Origin: Arion vulgaris
Taxonomy: Eukaryota; Mollusca; Gastropoda; Stylommatophora; Arionidae
NCBI GenBank assembly: GCA_020796225.1
Contig: CM036753.1
Coordinates: 83,743,941 to 83,807,940 of the forward strand
Direction of reading: 5' to 3'
Length of the DNA stretch: 64,000 nt
In this document: positions 44,301-51,039 of the stretch, in pieces
Position numbering within the stretch: the stretch's first letter is position 1
How the letters are laid out: each line of letters opens with the position of its first letter
Program-made: the position numbers and the translations under genes
The notes under the pieces: model-generated
Databases searched by the model: none
Seen by the model: the letters and a program-made list of their open reading frames with translations, nothing else
What the model was told of the DNA's origin: nothing

Positions 44301-45164
44301 CAACGCACTACATTCCTATGCTTCTTAATACTGTCTGTCATGCTACATACTCTATATGTGTGTATGTTAAATGTATATATGCTATATATAGATTTATAAT
44401 GTTTATCTTCTTTTTTCCACCTAGTTTTTTGCATTTATTTCATTATTATTTTTTAGTCACAGATTTTCATTTTATTATTAGGAATTTATTGTCTGATTCT
44501 ATGTGTTGTGTGCCATGTCAGAAGTGAATTTCTTCCCTTCTGTTGTATTCTTTGCTTGATAAAGGTCTTTTGGTAGAAATGTTGCTGTGTATTGTTTTTG
44601 TAAAACTACAGTACTTTGTTTTTACATGTTTTGCCATTGTTAAAGTTGAGCATGTAAAAGAACCCCTGGCAGCTGAAAGTAAAAAAGAGTATACTGCAAA
44701 GCTGCAAAATTCATTATAAAGATTAAAACTTTCACCATCTTCAAAATTAAATTAGGAACTCTTGCCGATACTACGGAGTTCATGCACTGACATTGAAATC
44801 CTTCTGTATAAAAAAGAGATACACGCACACATGGTTATTTCCCAAAGTGCAGTGATGATGGTCATATCAATCAAACAGTAAATGTGGCAAGATATAGTTG
44901 AGAAGGTTGAAGATAGAATAGAACATAGTGGATGATGTGACAACATATAGTTAAGACGGCAGGATTTTAGGTAAGATGTAATGGATGACAATGATGTTCT
45001 ACATCAATGTTACTTTACTCTATTAAATTGTAATATCACCATTATCATTCAACTATCATTCACCTGATGGAATACATTTTTTTTACCACCAGGTCCTTGG
45101 TATTATATTTAGTGTGCTGCTGTGCTGCCTAATTAGACGAGCAACTAGACTAGTGGTGTCTTAA
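26264..45164 (+). CDS. Tetraspanin, complete 8-exon coding region
   Basis: Coding exons are 26264-26327, 31553-31670, 32090-32219, 33444-33533, 36889-36990, 41201-41284, 41841-41948 and 45093-45164. They sum to 768 nt: 255 residues plus TAA. Tetraspanins organise membrane partner proteins such as integrins, immunoglobulin-type proteins and proteases. Visible parts: N-terminal MGQCVGCVKY with palmitoylation-type cysteines; TM1 about 9-33; small loop 34-69; TM2 70-93 ending GCCGAVREN; TM3 105-125; large loop 126-219; TM4 220-246; tail RRATRLVVS. The large loop has the CCG motif (171-173) plus Cys189 and Cys198, the minimal two-disulfide set, and one N-glycosylation site (Asn139). There is no tyrosine sorting motif in the tail. 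Introns 3 to 7 are phase 0 with good GT-AG ends. A family-level call is safe; the orthologue is not. Confidence 0.93.
26630..26960 (+). mobile_element. tRNA-derived SINE in intron 1
   Basis: CTATGGCGAAGTGGTTATGA is a near-perfect box A and a degenerate box B follows 30 bp later. The body includes GGAGCTACGGAGTTCGTGC, shared with SINE-F at 44752 and 63960 (inverted), then TGAAGTCAATCCTTCGCG and a T run. Confidence 0.65.
26961..27418. other. Intron 1 sequence with a possible hAT end
   Basis: AGGACTGACCAACGCGGCGC followed by CCGTGGGCACCATG near 27142-27175 resembles the start of Charlie-type hAT elements. I see no matching end and no coding part, so the call stays tentative. Confidence 0.3.
27419..27693 (+). 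repeat. 23-bp tandem array (12 copies)
   Basis: CAGTTAAACAAATCACACAT starts at 27419 and every 23 bp to 27672, with practically no divergence. It lies inside tetraspanin intron 1. Confidence 0.95.
27694..28249. other. Intron 1 sequence, no feature seen
   Basis: AT-rich, no repeat or coding signature recognised. Confidence 0.5.
28256..28508 (-). mobile_element. SINE-C copy, near full length
   Basis: On the minus strand, TAGCGTAGTTGTTAGTGAAC (box A) and GGTCTGGGTTCAGCTCC (box B) form a tRNA-like head. The body continues through CCCAGCCTCAACTGGG and CATCACCCATCGTGTGCC to ATATACCACGAGGTATG. It matches the host SINE at 58070-58990. Confidence 0.8.
28512..28672 (+). mobile_element. SINE-E copy
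   Basis: CGGGTTCAATTCCGTGGGC (box B), GGCAGAAAAGCC, GTGTTCGTGGCACCGAACC, TTACGATGTCCATGGCACC, CTTCTGGATCAG and an A run match 13805-14075 in reverse. The head is partly lost against the SINE-C junction. Confidence 0.7.
28869..29667 (-). mobile_element. GC-rich composite retroposon (GCE), truncated copy
   Basis: The left end is a TC microsatellite followed by GCGATCGTTCTTAAGCCG, the reverse complement of the 3' end of the copy at 10024-11268. It runs through TTTGATTGTCCCCAATCAA and GGGTGGGACGCACACCC and stops near 29667, well short of the head seen in the full copies. It is truncated at the end opposite the microsatellite, as expected for reverse-transcribed insertions. Confidence 0.75.
29668..30040 (-). 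pseudogene. LINE ORF2 C-terminal fragment
   Basis: From 30020 downward: ILRIPRTEERKNNDVLKEL, NWLINNILYRKIRYFGHIKR, then a basic EEDGYKISKK region. It is the same region as 21590-21850 but from a distinct copy, with frame breaks. Confidence 0.65.
30120..30368 (-). mobile_element. SINE-D copy, full length
   Basis: Read in reverse, GAGCGTCTGTAGCTCAAGCG and GGTTCAAACCCC give the tRNA-like head. The body and the CGATTTTAATTTTC end match 23466-23720. Confidence 0.85.
30470..30985 (-). pseudogene. LINE ORF2 C-terminal fragment in intron 1
   Basis: From 30985 downward: AFENRCLRKITNINWDESL, then a FGHSLRRNDRK block, then after a break MKWFGHLIRMQPNSTVYGL and RKTTKRWLDGIAESRQRAK. The two FGH-type blocks suggest two LINE tails fused or nested. 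It is non-functional. Confidence 0.6.
30986..31245 (+). pseudogene. LINE 3' fragment (21190 family)
   Basis: FEIKEN, then LMLQI, then KDHYGRRHPGI, then an AEASHL...AC segment, and GACAAAGTTCTTCTCCGGAC near 31215, align with 21685-21950. It is heavily decayed. Confidence 0.55.
31246..31552. other. End of intron 1, no element
   Basis: It contains a CA microsatellite at 31450-31475 and a duplicated CACAGACACATGTG word. The exon 2 acceptor lies at its end. Confidence 0.5.
31553..31670 (+). CDS. Tetraspanin exon 2 (end of TM1, small loop)
   Basis: The acceptor CCCATTAG is at 31552 and the donor ACAG/GTGTGA at 31671. It encodes SGCALFSVGIWMKV and an acidic small loop ending GYQISY. The phase is 1 in and 2 out. 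Confidence 0.88.
32090..32219 (+). CDS. Tetraspanin exon 3 (TM2)
   Basis: The acceptor TTGTCTTGCAG is at 32089 and the donor GTAAGT at 32220. It encodes LAYLLIVFGIIIISVTF, then IGCCGAVRENMCLLGA, the classic tetraspanin TM2-to-loop signature. Confidence 0.95.
32240..32630 (+). pseudogene. RTE-like LINE C-terminal fragment in intron 3
   Basis: The C-terminal pattern is readable in shifting frames: KMGRPKTTWKR, then KEINHSWNTIQRTTRNRGEC, then RAFVAALNSRGVID and a stop near 32625. This is the standard end of RTE-type ORFs. Confidence 0.65.
32631..33443. other. Intron 3 sequence, no feature seen
   Basis: About 800 bp of AT-rich sequence ending in the exon 4 polypyrimidine tract and acceptor. Confidence 0.55.
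33444..33533 (+). CDS. Tetraspanin exon 4 (TM3)
   Basis: The acceptor TTTTCTTGCAG is at 33443 and the donor GTAAGT at 33534. It encodes FAICLFVLMVALFSIGGWAF and the start of the large loop. Both ends are phase 0. Confidence 0.95.
33695..35045 (+). mobile_element. GC-rich composite retroposon (GCE), full copy with target duplication
   Basis: AAATCCTCTCTA occurs exactly at 33683-33694 and 35046-35057, bracketing a 1351-bp insertion in intron 4. It starts AGGGTCAAATGCGCAAGGAA and ends GATCGAAAGAAGAAGAAG. Inside are a head block (GTAGTTCCGGTCTGGC, GAGAGCTACTCTGGGGC), a duplicated middle block (CCCGCGCATTCTCTCTC twice), and three roughly 90-bp units with GTGTGCGTCCCACCCA and AACTGGAAAGCCCAGCAGAG at 34410-34640. 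A 3' block shared with shorter copies follows. I recognise no protein. The layout (GC-rich, internal tandem repeats, simple-sequence 3' end, target duplication) is that of a composite non-autonomous retroposon. Confidence 0.85.
35046..35236 (+). repeat. Imperfect ~54-bp tandem repeat (3.5 copies)
   Basis: ACATCTCAGTTATAAATTTC recurs at 35057, 35111, 35163 and (partly) 35220, each followed by GCTTGATACAGGTAGAAA. The left flank of the GCE insertion (33656-33694) is one more unit, so the retroposon landed inside this array. Confidence 0.8.
35237..35987. other. Intron 4 sequence, no feature seen
   Basis: AT-rich, no recognisable feature in about 750 bp. Confidence 0.5.
35988..36771 (+). repeat. 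54-bp tandem array (about 14.5 copies)
   Basis: AAGTTATGTTTTGAGAATGT starts at 35988, 36042 and so on every 54 bp. The period is a multiple of three, so both strands show artificial 18-residue repeat proteins. Copies are identical except between about 36470 and 36660, where deletions cluster. It lies inside tetraspanin intron 4, about 120 bp before exon 5. Confidence 0.95.
36889..36990 (+). CDS. Tetraspanin exon 5 (large loop, helices A-B)
   Basis: The acceptor GTTTTTAG is at 36888 and the donor GTAGAT at 36991. The 34 charged residues include the N-glycosylation site NQT and end in DNVQKR, leading into the CCG motif of the next exon. Confidence 0.92.
37200..37600 (-). pseudogene. LINE ORF2 C-terminal fragment in intron 5
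   Basis: The minus strand gives FSEKLSLHTFINSKIKTSH, then QQIKWFGHLTRMPW, then ARGRPCKDG and a tail. It is related to 30470-30721 and 45560-46010. Frame breaks are present. Confidence 0.65.
37601..38894. other. Intron 5 sequence, no gene seen
   Basis: About 1.3 kb, AT-rich. A CAGATTTCCTT word at 38329 is mirrored by AAGGAAATCTG at 38401, too weak to call a hairpin element. Confidence 0.5.
38907..39246 (-). pseudogene. RTE-like LINE 3' copy with target duplication
   Basis: On the minus strand: LRWYDTITNEELRERTKQIP, WRWIGPTLIRRPEALQDD, then GRPGQTWRRELEADIKGIGK and KKFVEDLCSVES, ending in a GAAGAAGAAG tail. It is open throughout this region. ATGTCATTTGTT at 38895-38906 and 39514-39525 brackets this copy together with the GCE fragment nested inside its upstream part. 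Confidence 0.8.
39247..39470 (+). mobile_element. GCE 3'-end fragment nested in an RTE copy
   Basis: It starts at AACCTGCTGCCTTGTAGGTT and ends ACGATCGCAGAGAGAGAGAG, matching the last ~225 bp of the full GCE copies. Imperfect repeats AGTCCCTCTAT (39237) and AGTCCCTCCAT (39468) flank it. It is truncated opposite the GA tail. Confidence 0.75.
39526..40061. other. Intron 5 sequence, no feature seen
   Basis: AT-rich, nothing recognised. Confidence 0.5.
40062..40870 (-). pseudogene. LINE RNase H domain and tail in intron 5
   Basis: From 40830 downward: GDIVIYTDGSIVHYNKSKW (first Asp), SMTTNSMTMEVLAVNKALLW (Glu), NNVYILNDSLSMMQKVEAG (second Asp), then IIFVLGHMGVVGN. A tail with SADILNFLI follows in other frames to about 40062. 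The RNase H core is the clearest in the window, with only two stops. Confidence 0.78.
40871..41200. other. Intron 5 end, no feature seen
   Basis: AT-rich, ending in the exon 6 acceptor. Confidence 0.5.
41201..41284 (+). CDS. Tetraspanin exon 6 (CCG motif)
   Basis: The acceptor TTGTGTACAG is at 41200 and the donor GTAAGC at 41285. It encodes FRCCGYHDAKREY, then HIPNTCEHITVSR, carrying three of the four large-loop cysteines. Confidence 0.95.
41480..41785 (+). pseudogene. RTE-like LINE C-terminal fragment in intron 6
   Basis: GATCAAAGAATACTAAAGAA, TCAAGAAAGAGAGGATGCCC, GGAAGAGATTAAGCAAATTT, AATTACTTGCAGGCCC and ACGAGAGGAATATA are collinear with 13090-13350 and 43075-43310. A short 85-codon frame (41641-41898) overlaps exon 7 in another frame and is not a gene. 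Confidence 0.65.
41841..41948 (+). CDS. Tetraspanin exon 7 (last loop Cys, TM4 start)
   Basis: The acceptor TTAATTGACAG is at 41840 and the donor GTAAGG at 41949. It encodes the fourth loop Cys (residue 198), an amphipathic EIEKFLMKRY stretch and the first half of TM4. Confidence 0.95.
41949..43074. other. Intron 7 sequence, no gene seen
   Basis: About 1.1 kb of AT-rich sequence with no recognised feature. Confidence 0.5.
43075..43310 (+). pseudogene. RTE-like LINE C-terminal fragment in intron 7
   Basis: It contains GGGGATATGTTGAGCATACC, GTTCAAGAAAGAGGAAAG, CATGGAAGAGATTGAGTCAG, AATTACTTGCAGACCC and ATGAGAGGAATATA, the same collinear order as 41480-41785. It is a third copy of one subfamily. 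Confidence 0.65.
43531..43617 (+). mobile_element. 87-bp RTE 3'-end insertion with target duplication
   Basis: GAATGTAGAA at 43521-43530 repeats exactly at 43618-43627. The insert carries AAGTTTGTTGAAGACCTGTG and ends GGTGAAGAAGAA, identical in plan to the 3' end of the RTE copy at 38907-39246. It is extremely 5'-truncated. Confidence 0.8.
43862..44000 (+). repeat. Degenerate short repeat, recurring at 44880-45000
   Basis: Units like GTGACAAGCTATAGTGAAAA, CTGAAGATAAAGTAGAATG and TAGTTTATGTGGG recur imperfectly here and near 44885 and 44940. A box-B-like TTGGTTCGATTCTGC follows at 43999. It may be a decayed SINE head. Confidence 0.4.
44130..44330 (+). pseudogene. Penelope-like element, GIY-YIG endonuclease C-terminus
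   Basis: The frame from 44143 reads TPVATHFNGTDHLGDRDIQV, then after a variable stretch LENRFISLYGALQPHGLNAL and a stop near 44326. The sequence V..HFN...H...D, a hydrophobic strand, and E..I..L.ALQP.GLN is typical of the end of the GIY-YIG domain in Penelope-like retroelements. Reverse transcriptase is absent; only about 60 residues remain. Confidence 0.6.
44551..44590 (+). ncRNA. Hammerhead-like motif downstream of the Penelope fragment
   Basis: GCTTGATAAAGGTCTTTTGG is followed by TAGAAATGTTGCTG. The TTGATAA and GAAA positions, separated by a short hairpin-like segment, match the two minus-strand motifs at 17731 and 20461. Penelope-like terminal repeats are known to carry type I hammerhead ribozymes. 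The core departs from CTGATGA, so activity is doubtful. Confidence 0.35.
44752..44880 (+). mobile_element. SINE-F copy
   Basis: GATACTACGGAGTTCATGCA, ACACATGGTTATTTCCCAAA, GTGCAGTGATGATGGTCAT and ATCAATCAA are the reverse complement, in order, of 63881-64000. Confidence 0.7.
45093..45164 (+). CDS. Tetraspanin exon 8 (TM4 end, tail, stop)
   Basis: The acceptor TTTTACCACCAG is at 45092. It encodes VLGIIFSVLLCCLIRRATRL, then VVS and TAA at 45162-45164. The CC pair at the inner face is a likely palmitoylation site. No convincing poly(A) signal was located; ATTAAA at 45381 is one candidate. Confidence 0.93.
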   Translation, partial: VLGIIFSVLLCCLIRRATRLVVS

Positions 45165-45286
45165 CCTACAGAAGTCAACTCATGCTGCTATGAAAAATTA
45201 GTGATTTATTCCAATTTGGACAATACTTTGAATAGATTTATTAATTTTATATGGTTTTTATTTACTTTGTTATAAATACATACATA

Positions 45287-45342
45287 GATGGAAAAAGTTT
45301 GTTGAAGACCTGTGCTCCGTTGGAAGTTTAAAGGTGAAGAAG
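45287..45342 (+). mobile_element. 56-bp RTE 3'-end insertion with target duplication
   Basis: AAATACATACATA at 45274-45286 repeats exactly at 45343-45355. The insert, AAGTTTGTTGAAGACCTGTG through GGTGAAGAAG, is the same RTE 3' end as at 43531. It lies about 120 bp after the tetraspanin stop codon, so probably in its 3' UTR. Confidence 0.8.
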
Positions 45343-45559
45343 AAATACATACATACATATTTTAAAATCGAAATTCTTATATTAAAGTGTACATATTTAG
45401 TTTGTACATCAAGAAAAATGTGGGCTTCATAATAAGATAATAACAGAACAAGATAACAGTCATAAAACTAAACTAGCATAGACAAATCATCAAAGTTGGA
45501 ACACAATTCTTCATCAACAAAAATGTTGCAATATTTACTGCCATTGGACTGTCCAGAGC

Positions 45560-46010
45560 AGAAATAGTTGGAAAACTATGATTGATGGTCTATGTTCTCA
45601 GGTGGAGGATGGGTGAGGCCAAGAGCATAATATATAACTGAAAACATGTAACCAGTGTCTGAATACTAAAGAATGCTGGTTGAAATGAGATGCTTGAGGA
45701 TATAAAACAAGAAGAAACCATATAAGAAATGAGGAAATTAGAAGAACAGTTGGAACAACACCTGCTATTGGATTTATTGAAAAACAGAGACTCAAATGGT
45801 TTGGCCAATTGGTCAGAATGAACCCGAATACACCAGTTGCAAGAGCGTACAACCTGAAAATGGAATCAGCAAGAGGAAGGGGCAGACTAAGAAAAAGATG
45901 GGTTGATGGAGTTACAGACATCTTAAAACTCCACAATACTACAACATATCAAGCCACCGAGCGTGCATTATCTCAGAAACCGATCATCAGTTAAACCTGC
46001 TACGCCTAGC
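45560..46010 (+). pseudogene. LINE ORF2 C-terminal fragment
   Basis: From about 45728: NEEIRRTVGTTPAIGFIEKQ, LKWFGQLVRMNPNTPVARAY, then RGRGRLRKRWVDGVTDIL. It is open over about 90 codons in this frame set and ends in a GAAAGAAAGAAAG tract. It is the best copy of the tail seen at 30470 and 37200. Confidence 0.7.
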
Positions 46011-47865
46011 GGCAAAAAGCAGAGAAGGACAAAAGAAAGAAAGAAAGAAGCTGGTTGAAATATCTTTAGACAACAATGGAGTGAACATATATAAAATTTG
46101 TGCCATGAGACACCCTTATTTAATAAATTAAAGCAATTGTGCAATCAGAAGTAAAACAGTGATGACAGAATTTCATAAATAGATCATAAACACTTTAGAA
46201 AACACTTTACCTCAATAATATTAGAAAAAATAGTCATGAAGCAGTAGAACCAGCAAATGTAACTATAAATGACACCTTTCACTCTGCTAGAATTTATTAT
46301 CTATAACACCAGATATCAAAATTCCCATCAGCCCTTAGAGTATATAATGAATTGTAATTATAATTATGCTACACTTCCACTTCTAAAATCTCAGAGATAT
46401 CTTAATTTTGTTAAATATACCATATTAATCAGCCAGAAAGACCATTCTAAACACTGATAAAGTAATGCAATGCTGAAACTGCAACTTGTGTACGGCAAAT
46501 ATTGTTTACCATTATAGTAGCATTGAAATTAGCAGCCACAACCTTAACAATAAATGAAATCTTGCCACTTTCAGTCATCTTTATAAATGAACAATTGGGA
46601 GCTACCATTGAAAAAGAAACGGAGAATTTTTTCGGAAAGAAATAAAATATAGACTGAGAGTAGTGGTTAAGAAATGTTTAAAAGACACATATGTTTAATG
46701 TACAAATATTTTCATGTTTGATACGGTAAGAAAAAATATGCATTATTCAGTTTTTATTCATGGAAGTATTATGAAATATTCTTGTGGTTTTCAAAATATC
46801 ACTACTGTCACATATATGCAGATATTTTTAACAGATGGTAAATGACACACACAAAAATTACACACCATTGTTCTGTTCTATTATGTGCTCTTAGTTACCT
46901 TCCTTAATTATATGCTTCTTTCTTAATGATTGCAGTGTCATTATATATATCACAAGCTGCCATTGCGTGACCTCAATATGAATTATACTTAGAACTATCA
47001 CTGAATTTTAAAGAAAGAATTGATTAATTAAACTAATTGGTTAAATAAATTCATTCATTAATTTTGAACAATTTTTTTCAGTTCAAGGAACTAAAAATGA
47101 AAATACTTTTATTGAACATATTATAAATTAAACAAAATTTAATGTGTGTGAGTATCTTTACAACTGTCAAGTTCAGAACATTACTAAAAAATTTGACACT
47201 TTTTTAGGAACTATTAAAAGACTTCTAAATGTTACATTGTTGCTTTAATGCAAAAAATATAAAAAGGTCAAACGTAATATACAGTTTTTCTCTCATTTAA
47301 AACCATTATCTCGTGCACACTAATAGTCATATTATCAGGCAATAAAGATGCTTGCATTTACTGTATCTGAGAAACTAAACAATTGTTCACATGCCCATAT
47401 TTAGATGAAGTGCACAGAATGGATTTTGTAAAACTAACCAACACCGGAAATCTATGACTTTACCATGAGCGCTGCTTATAAAACTTCAGCCAGGTTTCAT
47501 ACCAGTATGCACAAACTCATCTGTATGTATAAAAACATCACTGCCACATGCGCTATCTGCTATTAGTTGTGAGATCCCCTAGCCAACCATCTTTTCAGCT
47601 CATGCTTTTCATGATGTGTCATGTTTGATTCTAGTGCCCTTAATATCATTAATATTCATGAAAAGTGAGTTTCTCTGTTCTGTGGTAATATTCTTGTTGG
47701 TATGCAGAATTATGGATAATAGAAACAATTTGATGGTATTGAGCAGATCTTTAAAAGCAAATGTAAATCTTGCTTAAGCTAACCAAACAAGCATTTGTTT
47801 AAATAAAAATGTGGAACCTCTTACCAGTCAAATAGTTAAAGGGACAACTGCAAGTAGAACAAGAG
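46011..47865. other. AT-rich sequence, no gene seen
   Basis: About 1.85 kb with no recognisable element. It is the longest quiet stretch in the window. Confidence 0.5.
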
Positions 47866-47869
47866 ATAA

Positions 47870-48110
47870 TGTGCAGAAGGTTGCGATGGATAGGATACAC
47901 ACTGTGGCAGCATCATGAGTCAGGCCCTCTGATCGAACCCCCAGGGTAATGGAGGTAAGAAAAGAACCAGGAACACCTAGATACGAGAGTTGGAAACGGA
48001 ATACAAAAAAATGGGGAGAGATCTGGAAAAGATGGCCTTGGATAGGAGTGTTTGGAAAACCTAGGTTGCTGACCTATGCTTCCCTAGGGTTGAAGGATCA
48101 AGAAGAAAGA
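47870..48110 (+). pseudogene. RTE-like LINE C-terminal fragment
   Basis: GTTGCGATGGATAGGATACA, AACCAGGAACACCTAGATAC, TTGGAAACGGAATACAAAAA and TGGAAAAGATGGCCTTGGAT encode, across frame breaks, the RW.G.TL..., TWKR.TEK and ELEKMALDR steps of RTE C-termini. Confidence 0.55.
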
Positions 48111-48114
48111 AGAC

Positions 48115-48340
48115 TGCATCAAGAAGACTGCATGTTAGCCTATCGGCACTTTCATTTCCCCTTACACCTGCATGTCCTGGCACAAAAACGAAACTGAATT
48201 TTGTAAGCCTAGACCTCTTCAGGGTATCCAATCATTGACTCCAAGCCCAGCTTGTTTAAATCTTCATGAGCATACTCATTGAGTCACTGAGAAAACATGC
48301 ATGGATAAAAAGTCCGTAAAAAACAGTGAAAACCCATGAA
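48115..48340 (-). pseudogene. LINE RNase H fragment
   Basis: The minus strand from about 48240 gives VNDWIP, then after breaks VSFLCQDMQV (cf. FVPGHAGV) and GEMKVPIG (cf. GNERADRLA). This is the last strand and helix of RNase H as in 40062-40870. It abuts the RTE fragment tail to tail. Confidence 0.5.
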
Positions 48341-48882
48341 CACCACGTGTGTTGAATCACTGACCCATCAATTAATTTCAATTATTCCAAGTTTACAATG
48401 ATAATGTACTTCCTTTATATATAACAAATTATGGTTTGTGAATGCAAATGTGTGCAGATACTTGTGTCTATTGCATAATTTTGGTATATGACACCCTGAG
48501 AATGTGGTCCCCCGTTAGTATATATTAGTAACTTTAATGAAGTCTTTATTGTACTCATATGTTCATGTAATCAAAAGTGTGGTGTGTGTGTTCACTGTGT
48601 ATATTTGCAATGACAGTTTAGATAAAATTTTATCAAGCAATATAGAAGTCAAGTTAGTTAAAGTTATTAATAAAAGTGTGTTTCCCATTTGCTTCATCAT
48701 GGCAGCATTAACAGTAGTATTCTAACAACATCTTCTCTCAATGATGGCTTCATGTTAGTCTTGAGAGAGAATTAATGTAACTCACATGGGGAAGTTTTCA
48801 TGAGCTGCTGCTTTCTCCTGGCATGCTTTATACCAGCGTGCTGTCTTAGACTGCATCACCAGTTTTCAGACCAGTGCTTATT
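48341..48882. other. No gene seen
   Basis: AT-rich, no recognisable feature before the tandem array. Confidence 0.5.
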
Positions 48883-49649
48883 GTCTGTATCCAGCTATTC
48901 CTCGTGTGGTATATTCATCTCAAGTGCCTTCACATCTCGTTGTCTGTATCCAGCTATTCCTCGTGTGGTATATTCATCTCAAGTGCCTTCACATCTCGTT
49001 GTCTGTATCCAGCTATTCCTCGTGTGGTATATTCATCTCAAGTGCCTTCACATCTCGTTGTCTGTATCCAGCTATTCCTCGTGTGGTATATTCATCTCAA
49101 GTGCCTTCACATCTCGTTGTCTGTATCCAGCTATTCCTCGTGTGGTATATTCATCTCAAGTGCCTTCACATCTCGTTGTCTGTATCCAGCTATTCCTCGT
49201 GTGGTATATTCATCTCAAGTGCCTTCACATCTCGTTGTCTGTATCCAGCTATTCCTCGTGTGGTATATTCATCTCAAGTGCCTTCACATCTCGTTGTCTG
49301 TATCCAGCTATTCCTCGTGTGGTATATTCATCTCAAGTGCCTTCACATCTCGTTGTCTGTATCCAGCTATTCCTCGTGTGGTATATTCATCTCAAGTGCC
49401 TTCACATCTCGTTGTCTGTATCCAGCTATTCCTCGTGTGGTATATTCATCTCAAGTGCCTTCACATCTCGTTGTCTGTATCCAGCTATTCCTCGTGTGGT
49501 ATATTCATCTCAAGTGCCTTCACATCTCGTTGTCTGTATCCAGCTATTCCTCGTGTGGTATATTCATCTCAAGTGCCTTCACATCTCGTTGTCTGTATCC
49601 AGCTATTCCTCGTGTGGTATATTCATCTCAAGTGCCTTCACATCTCGTT
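48883..49649 (+). repeat. 59-bp tandem array, 13 perfect copies
   Basis: GTCTGTATCCAGCTATTCCT recurs every 59 bp for 767 bp with no visible divergence. No unit contains a plus-strand stop in any frame, and 59 is not a multiple of three, so all three plus frames stay open for 260 to 290 codons. That is a numerical consequence, not evidence of a protein. Confidence 0.97.
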
Positions 49650-49804
49650 TGCATACATCTTGTAGCAAATAGCAAAGGAGGAGTCATCCAACAATTCTTT
49701 TTTCTAAAGTCAACTCTTCTACATACAAGATATCCTTTGGAATACAAATTGCAGATACAAATCAGGAACAAGTGATCTAGTCATCTTAATCAATGTTTGC
49801 AGAG

Positions 49805-50130
49805 GAGAGTAGCCATTCTGGGAATCCTAGCATATTTCAACACCTTATTGTTTGCTACTTTGCACTCCAGGATACCCTTATATATAACAAACACCCATGT
49901 GCAGTGTATTATCTTTTCATCACGTGATGCGGGCACCAGGCTGCAGGGTCCACGATTTGCTCACATAGAGTAGAATGCTGTACACAGCAACCTTGATGTT
50001 AAAAGTCAGCATACTGATTTTTCATTTTGTAATAACCTGGTTTTGGTTGAGCAGTCTATGTTAATCCTCTTTAGATCAGCCCTGCATCAAGTGAGAGGCT
50101 GTCAGTAATGGCAGAACCGAGATAACTGAA
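49805..50130 (-). pseudogene. LINE ORF2 C-terminal fragment
   Basis: From 50010 downward: IKVAVYSILLYVSKSWTLQ (cf. the LLYGSETW step), then in another frame ILECKVANNKVLKYARIP and MATLL. The W..KV.N..VL.RA.IPS pattern is common in animal LINE tails. Confidence 0.6.
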
Positions 50131-50775
50131 CTGGTTTGGTTTTGTTAATGTTAATTTGTTAAAAATTAGTTTACAACTGCATTTGATTAAAGTACATGAA
50201 CTGTCAACAGGGTTTGAATTCAGAATCGCATGTATATCAGACCAAATGTAATTAAAATCACAGCATTATACAAATACATTTTCTCAGTGACATTTTATCT
50301 ATGAAAGGGCTAAAATATTCACGTTGTTTTAAATACAAAACGGCATTTATCATGATCTAGAAAACTATATGTGAAAAGTTGGATTTATATATTGTATGTT
50401 TGTTTGATATTGATGTGAATTCCTATTAGAATACCCTTTTTAGTCACATTCTTTAACTTGTTCACTGCATATTCTAATTTATAAGCCATACTCTGTTTTA
50501 CTCTGATCTGTACAATAAAGGTGATGCTCTTTACTTAGATGTTTAATATCTGAATTTAATAGTAGTTCATAGAATGTTCTCACATTACATGTTGCGATTC
50601 TTGTTTTAACCTACGCCAACAGATGATTAGTCGGCAACCTGATATACATTTGCAGGCTTTTATCATGGTTCTTCAGAAGTTTTAGCTGCGAGTGTTCTTT
50701 CGGTGTTGGGCCAGTCACGACCTATTGTTAGCTAGAGAAGGTTATAGGTCATTGCACAGAACGGTGTAACTTTAA
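50131..50775. other. No gene seen
   Basis: AT-rich, nothing recognised in about 640 bp. Confidence 0.5.
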
Positions 50776-51030
50776 TTACTTACTTATTCCTCTTCGCTCC
50801 ACGTGGAGCATAAGGTCTCAATAGTTGTTTGTCACTTTTCTCGGTCTCTGGCTGCTTTAGTTCGTTCGAGATACTAGTTTTGAACAATTTGTTTTGGTTT
50901 CTGTAAATACATCCTTTTCTTAATGGATGTGTAATTAGCACAACGTCCAACCTAGATGACCAGGAGACCACATTTAGATTTACCTCTCTCATTTGATATG
51001 TCCGGCTTGTGTAGCCGTGTCTGCATAGCA
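50776..51030 (-). mobile_element. Short retroposon with (TAAG)n tail
   Basis: The minus strand ends CTCCACGTGGAGCGAAGAGG then AATAAGTAAGTAATT, a perfect 14-bp palindrome (GCTCCACGTGGAGC) just before a TAAG tail. The RTE copy at 58163-58809 ends with the same kind of tail. The internal open frame of about 80 codons shows no domain. Confidence 0.5.
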
Positions 51031-51039
51031 ACCAAGGTC

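Noticed and set aside
48800..49775. Three overlapping 263 to 290-codon open frames
   Set aside because: They are produced by a 59-bp stop-free tandem unit read in three phases. There is no conserved start, domain or codon signal.
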